A stretch of DNA of 64,000 bases, taken from NCBI GenBank assembly GCA_033812735.1, contig JAPXTA010000004.1, positions 5,664-69,663 of the forward strand, read 5' to 3'. The DNA comes from JABFRJ01 sp033812735. GTDB lineage: Bacteria > Pseudomonadota > Alphaproteobacteria > Rhizobiales > Hyphomicrobiaceae. The notes beneath the pieces are model-generated. The model did not search any database, was not told where the DNA came from, and saw only the letters and a list, made by a program, of their open reading frames with translations. Below, one piece after another: positions 1 to 8,548 of this stretch. Position 1 is the first letter of the stretch. Each line of letters starts with the position of its first letter. The position numbers and the translations under genes were made by a program.

Positions 1-737
1 TCCTGCGCACGGCAGCCGATGTCCTCGAACAATTGCAGGGCACGGTCGACGAATTGCGCTCGAACCGGCAGCAGCGCCAGATCTCACTCACCACCACCCC
101 CGGCTTTGCGTCGTTCTGGCTGATCCCGCGTCTGCGCCGTTTCACCAGCGAGCACCCCGACGTCGACGTCCGCATCTCAGCGACCAACACCAACATCAAT
201 CTCGAACGAAGCAACGTCGATCTCGCCATCCGCTACTGCACGCCCGAGTCGGTCCCGTCAGGCTCGAAGCCGCTGTTCGGCGAGGACATCACCCCCGTGT
301 GCAGCCCCGCACTACTCCGCGACAAGTCGAAGCCGCTCAAGGCAGGACGCGACCTGCGCCATCACACGTTGATCCATCTCGACTATCCGGCAATGGAGAA
401 AACTTGGTTCGACTGGGACACGTGGCTGACATCCTTTGGCGTGCCTGACCTGAAGCCCGCGGCCGCGATCCATTTCACTCAGTACGATCAGGTCGCACAG
501 GCAGCGATCGCTGGACAAGGCGTGGCGCTCGGCCGTCTGCCGTTGCTGAACGAACTCATTCGCACCGGCGCGCTCGTCGCACCCTTCGCCAAGCAGGTCT
601 CCGGCACGCGCGGCTACATGGTTCTCCGCTCAGCCTCCGCCGCGAAGAAGACCCACGTCACTGCATTTTGCGACTGGCTGTTTGCGGAAGCTAAATCGGA
701 TTTAAACGCGCCGACGGTCTTGACGACGTTAACGTGA
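1..737 (+). CDS. LysR-family transcriptional regulator, 5'-truncated
   Basis: The frame is open from the left edge (first complete codon at 3), so this is the C-terminal part of a longer gene; the DNA-binding helix-turn-helix lies outside the window. What remains is a LysR-type effector-binding domain of the periplasmic-binding-protein fold. It opens with the helix linking to the HTH and continues with the LTTTPGFASFWLIPRL strand and helix, the ERSNVDLAIRYC segment and the AAIAGQGVALGRLPL segment. This pattern is typical of the GcvA/TrpI-like subgroup. Such proteins bind a small-molecule effector and activate or repress nearby genes as tetramers. The target and effector cannot be read from this fragment; LysR genes often regulate a divergent neighbour, which would lie upstream of the window. 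Confidence 0.85.
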   Translation, partial: LRTAADVLEQLQGTVDELRSNRQQRQISLTTTPGFASFWLIPRLRRFTSEHPDVDVRISATNTNINLERSNVDLAIRYCTPESVPSGSKPLFGEDITPVCSPALLRDKSKPLKAGRDLRHHTLIHLDYPAMEKTWFDWDTWLTSFGVPDLKPAAAIHFTQYDQVAQAAIAGQGVALGRLPLLNELIRTGALVAPFAKQVSGTRGYMVLRSASAAKKTHVTAFCDWLFAEAKSDLNAPTVLTTLT

Positions 738-770
738 GGGACGCACTTCGTTGCAGTGGAGACCTGTGAC

Positions 771-1460
771 ATGAAGCTACCGGTTGACTATCCCAGCGAC
801 GACGACGTGCCTTACCTCAGGTTTTTCGGTCCCCAATTCTCCCATGTCTATGTAGCCTTAAATCCGTTTATCCGTGCCAAAGGCGTTCCGTTTCAGGACC
901 CGGGCGATTACCTCGATGACGAGGTGCGAAAAAAGATTGGGCAACAAGGTGCGGGAACTTCCGTATTTTGGTCGGAGATCGCGCGCCTTGCTCGGCTGCA
1001 GTCCGTAAAGCGAGTCAACCGGGCGCTGCGGTTGACAGGCTCAAAGCGCATAAGGCCAGAACTTGCCTCGGCGCGGGATACAAAGGCTCTACTGGATGCG
1101 TGCAAAGAACACGACGTGTCCCTCCCCGACGAGGGGTATCCAACTCCAGGGATGTCGCTTCAAATAGCAGAGTTCCTTCGCCGACTCGGCTATTCAGAAT
1201 TTTGGGCTGCAGATCACTTCGTAGATTCGAAGCTGGTGGAGATTGAACGAGCTCTGGAGCCGAACTTCTCATACCCGCCTCAAGTGTATGCAGCTGATGG
1301 CGAGCTCTATATCACCATGGAGATCGACTATCACTACGCCCTTGTCTGTCAAACGGCAGCGAGCCGCCGCAAAGCCGATCCCGCCGACTTCTTCGAAGGC
1401 TTCGACGCCGACGAAACGACAAATGACTACTGGGGCATCGGCATGAACGCTGACGAGTGA
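771..1460 (+). CDS. hypothetical protein, 229 aa, soluble
   Basis: I do not recognise this family. The ATG at 771 is preferred because GGAG at 757-760 sits about 10 bases upstream; an in-frame GTG at 756 would add five residues but has no ribosome-binding site. The protein has no signal peptide or membrane segment. It is rich in aromatic and acidic residues, with a central basic stretch (about residues 70-100) and an acidic C-terminus. It follows the LysR fragment by 33 bases on the same strand and faces the phosphotransferase gene beyond a palindromic repeat. Codon use looks like that of its neighbours, perhaps slightly less GC-rich. No function is proposed. Confidence 0.65.
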   Translation: MKLPVDYPSDDDVPYLRFFGPQFSHVYVALNPFIRAKGVPFQDPGDYLDDEVRKKIGQQGAGTSVFWSEIARLARLQSVKRVNRALRLTGSKRIRPELASARDTKALLDACKEHDVSLPDEGYPTPGMSLQIAEFLRRLGYSEFWAADHFVDSKLVEIERALEPNFSYPPQVYAADGELYITMEIDYHYALVCQTAASRRKADPADFFEGFDADETTNDYWGIGMNADE

Positions 1461-1498
1461 TCAAGGAGCCGTGGATCGGCGCTCCACCTTCATTGCAT

Positions 1499-1527
1499 TC
1501 CCGGGCGAGCAAGAGCGAGACCCGGGA
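1499..1527. repeat. dispersed CCGGG inverted repeat
   Basis: TCCCGGG (1499-1505) and CCCGGGA (1521-1527) form perfect 7-bp arms around a 15-base GA-rich loop, in the gap between two convergent genes. The arrangement (TTCCCGGGC, GAGCGAG, ACCCGGGA) matches a short intergenic palindrome common in rhizobial genomes. A related copy lies at 20035-20052. There is no T-tract, so termination is possible but not shown. Confidence 0.55.
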
Positions 1528-1571
1528 CCTTTCCCCGGCGCAACACGAATTTCTGTGATGGCCACCGCCGA

Positions 1572-3341
1572 TCACCGCGCGACGATAATACCCGCGTCGA
1601 TCAGGCGGCGATGGAAGGCGAGAATGTCGTCCTTCTTGGCGCACGTGTAGTAGCGGCCCTGGCAGCGGTCGAGCAGCGCCCGCCGCTCCTTGTTCGCATC
1701 CGACAGCGGCAGCCGCGCCGCCTCCTGGATCAGTGTCGCGAGGTACGGCACGTCGACGATCTCGTGGCTCGGCAGCGGGGGCGGCTGATAGTTGAGCCCC
1801 TCGACGGCGTAGTACGTAATGAACCCCGGCCCCTCGATGTCGATCGGGATGTCTTCGAGGTCGGTCTCGTGCTTGTAGCCGATGAGCGTCCGTGTCGCCG
1901 ACGGCTGGTGATCGCCGTAGGACACAATGACGATCCGCTCGTTCGGCAAGCGGCGTTTCAACTCGCTGAGCATGAAGTCCCAGTCGCGTTTCGCGAGTGA
2001 AACGCGGCGCAAGTACTCGTGCATCTCGGGATACGTGCCAGGCCCGCCGCCCGCCACTTGTTCGTGCGGCTCGAACGCCCAGTCGTACGGCCAGTGCGCG
2101 CTCATCGTCTGGATGTACGTGAACATCGGCTTGGCCGACGCCTTCACGTGGCGCTCCATCTCGTCGACGGCGTTGGCGAAATAGAAGCGGTCGCGCTCCT
2201 GGGCGCTCTTCGCTTTTTGCGCCTTGAGATCGAAGATCTCCTTGAGGCCGACCGACGCATAGAACTTGTCGTTCGATACGAAGTTACGCAGCATCGGATA
2301 GAATACGACGTTGCGATATCCGCACTGCTCGAGCCGCTGCGGTAGCGTGTCGGCAAGACGGTTGACGAGGAACGTTTGTACGAACTGGCGCATGCCGCCG
2401 AACGCCTGCGTCGAGACGCCTGTCAGAAGCGAGAACTCCGTGAGCCACGACGCACCGCCGTAGGTCTCGACACGCATCTTGTGCAGTTCGCCGTCGAACG
2501 ATTTGAACATGCCGTCGACGGAGCGGTCGTACGACAGCGTCGGGAAGATGGCAGGCGGTACCACCGATTCCTGGTGAACCAGGATGATATGCGGCGGCTT
2601 CTCGTTGGTCGTGCATGACTGCGGTATCGTCAGCGGCGGCCGGGTAATCGGCCCCGCCGATGCCGCTTCCAGCATCGTCCCGTTCCAAAGGGTCTCCAGC
2701 GTCTCGCCCCACGACGCGTAGAACGACGAAACGTAGAGGTTCTCGAAGTAGAACTGCATATGGCGGCGTTCGCCCTTGCCGTACCAGCCGTAGGTGCCGA
2801 CGGCGACGGCGAGGAGCCAAGCTAAAGCGGCCCGCGACGCGCGAACGCGCGTGCTATCGAGCCGCCACGTAATCCAGGCGATCAGCACGAACGCCAAGAA
2901 TGCTGAGGCAGCCTTCGCGACGAGCAGCGGGTATTCGCCTGCAAGGAAGGACAGTGTCGAAAACGAGCTGAGATAGAAGAAGATGTCGTAAGCATGCACG
3001 ACCATGTTCATCGTCGCGCGCTTCACCGACGCAGCCGTTGCAATCAACGCGCACAGCGCAGCAACGAGCGCGACGGAAAACATCAGGCGGCCGGTTGCCA
3101 AGACCAGAGCCGACGCCAAAGCCGCCGTGATTCCGGCGGTGAAAAGGATGTTCTCGAGTGTGCCCTCGCTGACCCAGAAATAGTAGCCGAGCACACCCGC
3201 GAAGAGCGCAGCGGCGATCGCACAGGTTTTCGGACCGAGAGGCGCAAGCCAGCCTTCCGCCGGCCGCATCCAGGCGAACCACGAGACAAAGTACCAAATC
3301 CTAGACCGTCCCGGCTTGTCGCCGAGCATATGGTCCGACAT
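1572..3341 (-). CDS. LtaS-like sulfatase-family membrane phosphotransferase
   Basis: This is a 589-residue inner-membrane enzyme of the alkaline-phosphatase/sulfatase superfamily, related to lipoteichoic acid synthase and phosphoglycerol transferases. Several hydrophobic segments (about residues 38-190) precede a large extracytoplasmic domain. Residues matching the LtaS metal and substrate site are visible: Glu258 in HQES, Ser298 in GGASWL, His416 in SAHWPY, and Asp477-His478 in YGDHQ. The nucleophile position holds Ser where LtaS has Thr. The likely role is transfer of a phosphoglycerol-type group onto an envelope glycan or lipid; the acceptor is unknown. AGAGG lies about 10 bases before the start. 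Three 11-bp Pho-box-like repeats lie about 70 bp upstream (3409-3441), suggesting phosphate control. It is a single gene, convergent with the preceding gene. Confidence 0.8.
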   Translation of the reverse strand: MSDHMLGDKPGRSRIWYFVSWFAWMRPAEGWLAPLGPKTCAIAAALFAGVLGYYFWVSEGTLENILFTAGITAALASALVLATGRLMFSVALVAALCALIATAASVKRATMNMVVHAYDIFFYLSSFSTLSFLAGEYPLLVAKAASAFLAFVLIAWITWRLDSTRVRASRAALAWLLAVAVGTYGWYGKGERRHMQFYFENLYVSSFYASWGETLETLWNGTMLEAASAGPITRPPLTIPQSCTTNEKPPHIILVHQESVVPPAIFPTLSYDRSVDGMFKSFDGELHKMRVETYGGASWLTEFSLLTGVSTQAFGGMRQFVQTFLVNRLADTLPQRLEQCGYRNVVFYPMLRNFVSNDKFYASVGLKEIFDLKAQKAKSAQERDRFYFANAVDEMERHVKASAKPMFTYIQTMSAHWPYDWAFEPHEQVAGGGPGTYPEMHEYLRRVSLAKRDWDFMLSELKRRLPNERIVIVSYGDHQPSATRTLIGYKHETDLEDIPIDIEGPGFITYYAVEGLNYQPPPLPSHEIVDVPYLATLIQEAARLPLSDANKERRALLDRCQGRYYTCAKKDDILAFHRRLIDAGIIVAR

Positions 3342-3992
3342 TTCGATGCCGCCTCTGTTTCTGGGTGGGGCAGCACACGCAGCCCCGCATTCGTTCGAGA
3401 CACCATAGGTGTCATGAACCTGTCATGAAAGCGTCGTGACCGCCAAAGATCTCTCTGGCGTTGATGCGAAATACCGATCGTCCGCCCGTCCTTGGCCGTC
3501 GGCGCGGCTGAGGGGGTGCCAGCGATGCACGGAACCGTGACGGCTGACGCACGAGGCAATAAAACATTAATAACTACATGGTCTTATCATTCCGTCGTCT
3601 GCCATGCACTGCCCAGTGGCAATGGCTAACGACAGCCTGGTCAGGCGGGTTGCGCTTGCAAATGCGCGAACCCTGTGACATGGGATCAACGCACGCGCAG
3701 GGGAAAGTTTCGTTTTTTACGATCTTTTCGTCGGTTTCTCTGAAACCAAAATTTCCGGTTAGCCCCTTTAGGCACCATACCCCTGCGCTGCGACCGTACG
3801 TCAGGAGCCGTGCTGGCACGTCGCCGGCTCGTCCGACGCATCGCCGCCTGCGAAAACCGCGCTAGCCCGTGTGGCCCGCGCGTCGATCCGCTCAAGCGGC
3901 ACCACCCCCTTCGACAACGCTGTGCGCGTCCGCTCGAAGGACACGCAGCTTGCACTCGCCAAAGCGAGCGGGTGCCCACGGAGCATACCTTT
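3342..3992. other. 651-bp intergenic region with helicase leader
   Basis: No convincing gene is seen here. The left part holds the Pho-box-like repeats and the phosphotransferase promoter. From about 3558 the DNA becomes AT-richer (TAAAACATTAATAAC), a plausible promoter for the helicase, followed by T-rich stretches and a perfect hairpin, GGTTTC-TCT-GAAACC (3733-3747). A frame is open from 3810 into the helicase, but its translation does not resemble any DEAD-box N-terminus, so it is read as untranslated leader. Confidence 0.5.
3409..3441. promoter_or_regulatory. Pho-box-like triple 11-bp direct repeat
   Basis: Three consecutive 11-bp units start at 3409 (GTGTCATGAAC), 3420 (CTGTCATGAAA) and 3431 (GCGTCGTGACC). 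The first two match the PhoB site, CTGTCAT repeated after four bases, with one mismatch in 14; the third is degenerate. The repeats lie 68 bp upstream of the phosphotransferase start. They read on the plus strand, the opposite strand from that gene. Confidence 0.55.
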
Positions 3993-6083
3993 TTGGATAC
4001 CACCACCTTTGCCGACCTCGGCCTGAGCCCTAAGGTTCAAGCCGCCGTCGAGGCCTCTGGTTACACGAACCCTACCCCGATTCAGCAGCAGGCCATTCCC
4101 GTCGCCGTCGCCGGCCGCGACGTCTTAGGGATTGCCCAGACCGGTACCGGCAAGACCGCCGCGTTCGTGATGCCGATGATCACCCGGCTCGAAACCGGCC
4201 GTGCCCGCGCCCGCATGCCGCGCTCCTTGATCCTCGCACCCACCCGCGAACTCGCGGCTCAGGTCGCGCAGAGCTTCGAGAAGTACGGCACCAACCACAA
4301 TCTCAATCTCGCGCTGCTGATCGGCGGCGTGTCGATGGAAGATCAGATCCGCAAAGTCGATCGCGGCGTCGACGTGCTGATCGCCACGCCCGGCCGTCTG
4401 CTCGACCTGTTCGGCCGCGGCAAGGTGATGCTGATGGGTGTCGAGATCCTCGTGATCGACGAGGCCGACCGGATGCTCGACATGGGCTTCATTCCCGATA
4501 TCGAGAAAATCTGCAAACTTCTCCCGCCACGCCGTCAGACGCTGTTTTTCTCGGCGACAATGCCGCCTGAGATCACGCGTCTCGTCGCAACCTTCTTGAA
4601 CGATCCCGTCCGCATCGAGGTCGCCAAGCCCGCAACGACGGCGAAGACGATCACACAGCGCTTCCAATTTTGCCCCAACGGCGAAGATTGGGCAAAGCGC
4701 GAGATGCTGCGCGAACTCATTCGGACCGAAGGCGATGCGGTCAAGAACGCTATTATCTTCTGCAATCGCAAGCGTGACGTTGCGATCCTCCTGAAGTCGC
4801 TCCAAAAGCACGGCTTCAACGCCGGCGCACTCCACGGCGATATGGACCAGTCGAGCCGCATGGCGACGCTCGACAAGTTCCGTTCGGGCGAGATCCAGAT
4901 CCTCGCGGCGTCCGATGTCGCCGCCCGCGGCCTCGATATTCCGGAAGTCAGCCACGTCTTCAACTTCGACGTTCCCTGGCAGGGCGACGACTACGTCCAT
5001 CGCATCGGCCGCACCGGCCGTGCCGGGCGCGAGGGCTACGCCGCTACCCTCGTCACCATGGACGACGTCAAGGCGTTGAACGAGATCGCGAAGATCACAG
5101 GCGAAGAGCCGGTCTGGATCGGCGAAGCGCCGAGCGAGGAAGACTTGGCCGAAGGTGCGCGCCGCAAACGTGGCCGTGGTCGTGGACGTGGGGCGCCATC
5201 CGGCCGTGGCGACAGCCGCCGCGACGAGGGCCGTCGCGACGGCGCCCGCCGCAGTGATCGCGATCGGAGCGGCGAGCGCCGTGGTCCGCCGCCGCGTCAG
5301 GACCGACCCTCGCCCGTTGAGCCCGCATCACTTGCCGCCGAACCGGTCGAACTCGACATCGACGTCATTTCCGAGACGACACCAGTAACGGCAGTTGCCG
5401 GCGAAGCGCGCGAACCTCGCGGCGATCGTCCGCGCCGCCGCCGTCGCGGCCGTGGCGGTCGGGACCGCCAGGATGGCGACCGTCCCGCCGATGCAGCAGG
5501 CGTCGAGCCGGCCGCCGCTCACGATGCCGCAGAACATGAACCGGGCCGTGAACCGCGCCGCACGGCAGATGTAGCGGGAACGGGCGATCAGCCGGCCGCC
5601 CCCTACACCGCCGAACCGCGCCGTGATCGCCCGCGCCGCGAAGATCGTCCGCGCCAGGAGCACCGCGCCGAAGATCGCCCTCACCGCGAGGACCGTCCAC
5701 GGTCCGACCGTCAGGAACGGACCGCGCGCGAAGATCGCGATCGTCTGCACCGCGAAGATCAGGCCCAGCACCGCGATCGGCCCGAACGTCAAGAACGCCC
5801 AGAACGTCATGAGCGGTCTGAGCGCCCAGAACGCCATTCCCGTCCGGAGCGTCACGCCGAAAGCCGTGACCGCCAGGACCATCGGACCGAAGCGCGTGGA
5901 GAGCGCGCCGACCGTCCGGCAGATCGCCAGCCGCGCCAGGACCGGACCGACTATAGTCTCAGCGGTCAGGGTCGCCCCGTTCGCGACCGGTCGCGCCAGC
6001 GCGACCGCCAGGACAACGGCCCTCGTGTCGGTTTTCAGGACAACATCCCCGCGTTTCTGAGGAAGCCTGTGAAAGCCGGCTGA
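3993..6083 (+). CDS. DEAD-box ATP-dependent RNA helicase, RhlE-like
   Basis: A cytoplasmic RNA helicase that remodels RNA duplexes using ATP; such enzymes act in ribosome assembly, mRNA decay and cold adaptation. All the core motifs are present: Q-motif (NPTPIQ), Walker A (AQTGTGKT), PTRELA, TPGR, DEAD (VIDEAD), SAT (FSATMP), ARGLDIP and HRIGRTGRAG. The core occupies about residues 1-390. It is followed by roughly 300 residues rich in Arg, Asp, Glu and Pro, including RGRGRGRG and a run of R-P-E-R repeats, likely a disordered RNA-binding tail. The TTG at 3993 is chosen because the protein then begins just before the Q-motif and GGAG (3980-3983) sits 9 bases upstream; a GTG at 3972 is an alternative. 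The product is about 696 residues. Confidence 0.9.
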   Translation: MDTTTFADLGLSPKVQAAVEASGYTNPTPIQQQAIPVAVAGRDVLGIAQTGTGKTAAFVMPMITRLETGRARARMPRSLILAPTRELAAQVAQSFEKYGTNHNLNLALLIGGVSMEDQIRKVDRGVDVLIATPGRLLDLFGRGKVMLMGVEILVIDEADRMLDMGFIPDIEKICKLLPPRRQTLFFSATMPPEITRLVATFLNDPVRIEVAKPATTAKTITQRFQFCPNGEDWAKREMLRELIRTEGDAVKNAIIFCNRKRDVAILLKSLQKHGFNAGALHGDMDQSSRMATLDKFRSGEIQILAASDVAARGLDIPEVSHVFNFDVPWQGDDYVHRIGRTGRAGREGYAATLVTMDDVKALNEIAKITGEEPVWIGEAPSEEDLAEGARRKRGRGRGRGAPSGRGDSRRDEGRRDGARRSDRDRSGERRGPPPRQDRPSPVEPASLAAEPVELDIDVISETTPVTAVAGEAREPRGDRPRRRRRGRGGRDRQDGDRPADAAGVEPAAAHDAAEHEPGREPRRTADVAGTGDQPAAPYTAEPRRDRPRREDRPRQEHRAEDRPHREDRPRSDRQERTAREDRDRLHREDQAQHRDRPERQERPERHERSERPERHSRPERHAESRDRQDHRTEARGERADRPADRQPRQDRTDYSLSGQGRPVRDRSRQRDRQDNGPRVGFQDNIPAFLRKPVKAG

Positions 6084-6185
6084 CGAATATCGTCGCCGCG
6101 CCAGTAGCGGCTGGATTACATTGCGGGCGGCCACTTGCAGCACGGCGAGTGGCCGCCCTCTTCATTTCTGGTGCGGGATCGGTCC

Positions 6186-7718
6186 ATGTCGACGACGCCG
6201 ATGAATGCCTTGAGCGAACTCTGGTCACGCACAGGTGCCGATCCCTCGGCCCTCGCCCGCGTGACGTTGACCGGCGCCGACCCAGTACTGCCATCGTCCT
6301 TCGCCGTCGGCACGCTCGCCCAAGCGTCGATCGCCGCCGCCGGTCTCGCCGCGTCCGAACTCCACCGCCTTCGCACGGGCATCGCCCAAGCCGTCGCCGT
6401 CGACATGCGTCACGCGGCGGTGGAATTCCGCTCCGAGCGCTACTTTCGCACCGACGCGCCGCCGGCCGACCCCTGGGACAAGATCGCCGGCCTCTACCGC
6501 ACCAAGGACGGCGGCTGGATCCGCCTCCACACCAACTTTCCGCACCACCGCGACGGCATCCTGAAGCTTTTGGGCACGCGGCTTGCGATCCGCGCAGCGC
6601 AGCAAGGCGCAACGGAAAGCTGCGCCTACGACCGCGACGCCGTTCAGCAAGCGCTGCTGCAATGGGACGGCGAAGCATTCGAAACCGCCGCCGCCGAAGC
6701 GAACATGGTCGTCACCAAGACACGCTCGCTCGCCGAATGGGCCGCTCACCCGCAAGGCGAGGCCGTCGCCCAACTGCCCGTGCTCGAAATCGTCAAAGTC
6801 GCCGATAGCCCGCCACGGCCGCTGCCCGCCGCCGACCGCCCGCTCTCCGGTGTCCGCGTGCTTGAACTCACCCGCATCATAGCGGGCCCTGTCGCCGGTC
6901 GCACCCTCGCGGCCCACGGCGCCGATGTCCTTCACATCACGAGCCCCAACCTCCCGTCGATCCCGTCACTCGTCATCGACACCGGCCGTGGCAAACGCAA
7001 CGCCTTCCTCGACCTCGACACCGCCGTCGGCCGCGATCAATTGGCAAAACTCACTGCGTCTGCCGATGTTTTTATCCAAGGCTATCGGCCCGGTGGGCTC
7101 GCCGCTCGTGGCTTCGATCCGCTCGAACTCGCGCGCCGCAACCCCAGCCTCATCGCTGTCTCGCTCTCGGCCTACGGCCACGTCGGCCCCTGGTCCAACC
7201 GCCGTGGCTTCGACAGCCTCACTCAGAACGCCAACGGCATCAACGTCGCCGAAGCCCACGCGGCTTCCCTTGACGCGCGTTCCGGCCGGCTCCCCGAAGG
7301 GGAGTCGGAACGCGCAAGCAAAGACTCTTCGGAAGCCGCAAGACAAGGAGGCGCAGCGACGGGCAAGATGGACCGGCCCAAAGAACTCCCCGCGCAGGCG
7401 CTCGATCACGCTGCCGGCTATCTGCTGGCTTTCGGCGCCATGATCGCGCTCCACCGCCGTGCCACCGAAGGCGGCTCCTGGCTCGTTCGAACGTCGCTCG
7501 CACAGGTCGGTGAATGGCTCAAATCCCTCGGACGCATCGACGGCGGCCACACCGCCCCCGACCCGAAGCCCGACGACATCGCGGATTTGATCGAGACCTC
7601 GGACAGTGGTTTCGGCCCGCTGCGAGCGGTCAGGCACGCAGCGATCCTCTCCGCCACACCCGCGCGCTGGGTCCTGCCATCGATGCCGCTTGGTCACGGC
7701 AAACCCGAATGGCTCTAG
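6186..7718 (+). CDS. CaiB/BaiF (class III) CoA-transferase family protein
   Basis: A predicted acyl-CoA transferase of family III, which moves CoA between organic acids through an aspartyl-CoA intermediate. Family features are the LSGVRVLELTRIIAGP segment (opening a Rossmann-like half), TLAAHGADVLHI, DLDT and the GYRPGGLAARGFDP region, followed by SLSAYGHVGPW. At 510 residues it is longer than the usual 380-450. An N-terminal segment of about 200 residues precedes that motif, as in two-part members of the family. ATG 6186 begins MSTTPMNALSELW; an upstream TTG at 6135 is less likely. A low-complexity segment of about 40 residues encoded around 7260-7375 contains a palindromic repeat and looks like an in-frame insertion. 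The substrate is unknown. Confidence 0.8.
   Translation: MSTTPMNALSELWSRTGADPSALARVTLTGADPVLPSSFAVGTLAQASIAAAGLAASELHRLRTGIAQAVAVDMRHAAVEFRSERYFRTDAPPADPWDKIAGLYRTKDGGWIRLHTNFPHHRDGILKLLGTRLAIRAAQQGATESCAYDRDAVQQALLQWDGEAFETAAAEANMVVTKTRSLAEWAAHPQGEAVAQLPVLEIVKVADSPPRPLPAADRPLSGVRVLELTRIIAGPVAGRTLAAHGADVLHITSPNLPSIPSLVIDTGRGKRNAFLDLDTAVGRDQLAKLTASADVFIQGYRPGGLAARGFDPLELARRNPSLIAVSLSAYGHVGPWSNRRGFDSLTQNANGINVAEAHAASLDARSGRLPEGESERASKDSSEAARQGGAATGKMDRPKELPAQALDHAAGYLLAFGAMIALHRRATEGGSWLVRTSLAQVGEWLKSLGRIDGGHTAPDPKPDDIADLIETSDSGFGPLRAVRHAAILSATPARWVLPSMPLGHGKPEWL
7275..7315. repeat. palindromic element inside a coding sequence
   Basis: GCGCGTTCCG (7275-7284) pairs perfectly with CGGAACGCGC (7306-7315). 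Inside it, CTCCCC (7290-7295) pairs with GGGGAG (7299-7304) around a GAA loop, leaving only the asymmetric GCCGG/T between the two helices. Such a strong hairpin is normal between genes but rare inside one. Here it is read in frame within the CoA-transferase gene as part of a low-complexity stretch (DARSGRLPEGESERASK). Confidence 0.7.
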
Positions 7719-7839
7719 CCGCATTTGCAGTTCCCCTGCTGCAATAGGCGCGTATGATGCACCCGCCCCGGCCGCCGCTGGCCGGCATTCCTCCGCCTGA
7801 CAATGTGACACATGAACTCGAACCCGCGAGGTAACGGTC

Positions 7840-8424
7840 ATGGCGATGTATCACGACGGCAATCGCGATCTTCAGACACGTTTCGGCTCCCGCGCGCTGG
7901 CCGACCGTCTGGTCGAACGATTGTGGCGCGACCGCTTCAAGGACGAGGACAAGACGTTCATCGAAAGCGTCAGCTTCTTTTTCTTGGCAACCGCCGATGC
8001 CGAGGGCCGTCCCGACTGCTCCTTCAAGGGTGGTCCGGCCGGTTTCGTCCGCGTCGAAGCCCCCGACCGCCTCGTTTTCCCCGACTACGACGGCAACGGC
8101 ATGTTCAAGAGCCTCGGCAACATCCAGGCGAACGCCCAAGTCGGCATGCTATTCATGGCACTCGGCGAGAAGCCGCGGCGGCTCCGCGTGAATGGCCGCG
8201 CCACCCTCCTGTTCGACGAAGCAGCACTGGCCGCCTGGCCCGGCGCACAATGCGTCGTCGAGGTATCGCCCGAGCACATTTTCCCGAATTGCCCGCGCTA
8301 CATCCCCGATCTCGCGACCGGAACGCCGTCGCCATACCTGCCAACCGAGGGCGCCGCGCCCGTCGAACCCGCCTGGAAGGGTTTCGACGCCTTCAAGGAC
8401 GTCGTCCCCCCGCGTCGGCGTTGA
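7840..8424 (+). CDS. pyridoxamine 5'-phosphate oxidase family protein
   Basis: A 194-residue flavin-binding split-barrel protein of the PNPOx-like superfamily. Visible features are the strand pair FFFLATADAEGRPDCSFKGG (about residues 47-66), then LVFPDYDGNGMFKSLGNI and VGMLFMAL, which line the FMN/F420-type binding groove, and the PRYIPDL segment near the C-terminus. The family includes FMN-dependent oxidases and many members of unknown substrate. It is cytoplasmic, with no signal peptide. GAGG lies 8 bases before the ATG. It is followed by the efflux pump gene with its own spacing; no functional link is evident. Confidence 0.8.
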   Translation: MAMYHDGNRDLQTRFGSRALADRLVERLWRDRFKDEDKTFIESVSFFFLATADAEGRPDCSFKGGPAGFVRVEAPDRLVFPDYDGNGMFKSLGNIQANAQVGMLFMALGEKPRRLRVNGRATLLFDEAALAAWPGAQCVVEVSPEHIFPNCPRYIPDLATGTPSPYLPTEGAAPVEPAWKGFDAFKDVVPPRRR

Positions 8425-8548
8425 TCAGCACCCGTTCAGCCGGAAGGTGCAAAATTACGTGATTGGCGCCAACGGGCGGGGACGGCCAAGTGCGTTATAG
8501 TTATTGGCGGTCGAGTCTTGGCCGCGCCCGGAACCCATAGCGGAACGC

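Noticed and set aside
5328..6143. Minus-strand frame (271 codons) opposite the helicase tail
   Set aside because: It mirrors the Arg-rich repeats of the helicase; its hydrophobic, Ala/Thr-rich composition results from reading GC-rich repeats on the other strand.
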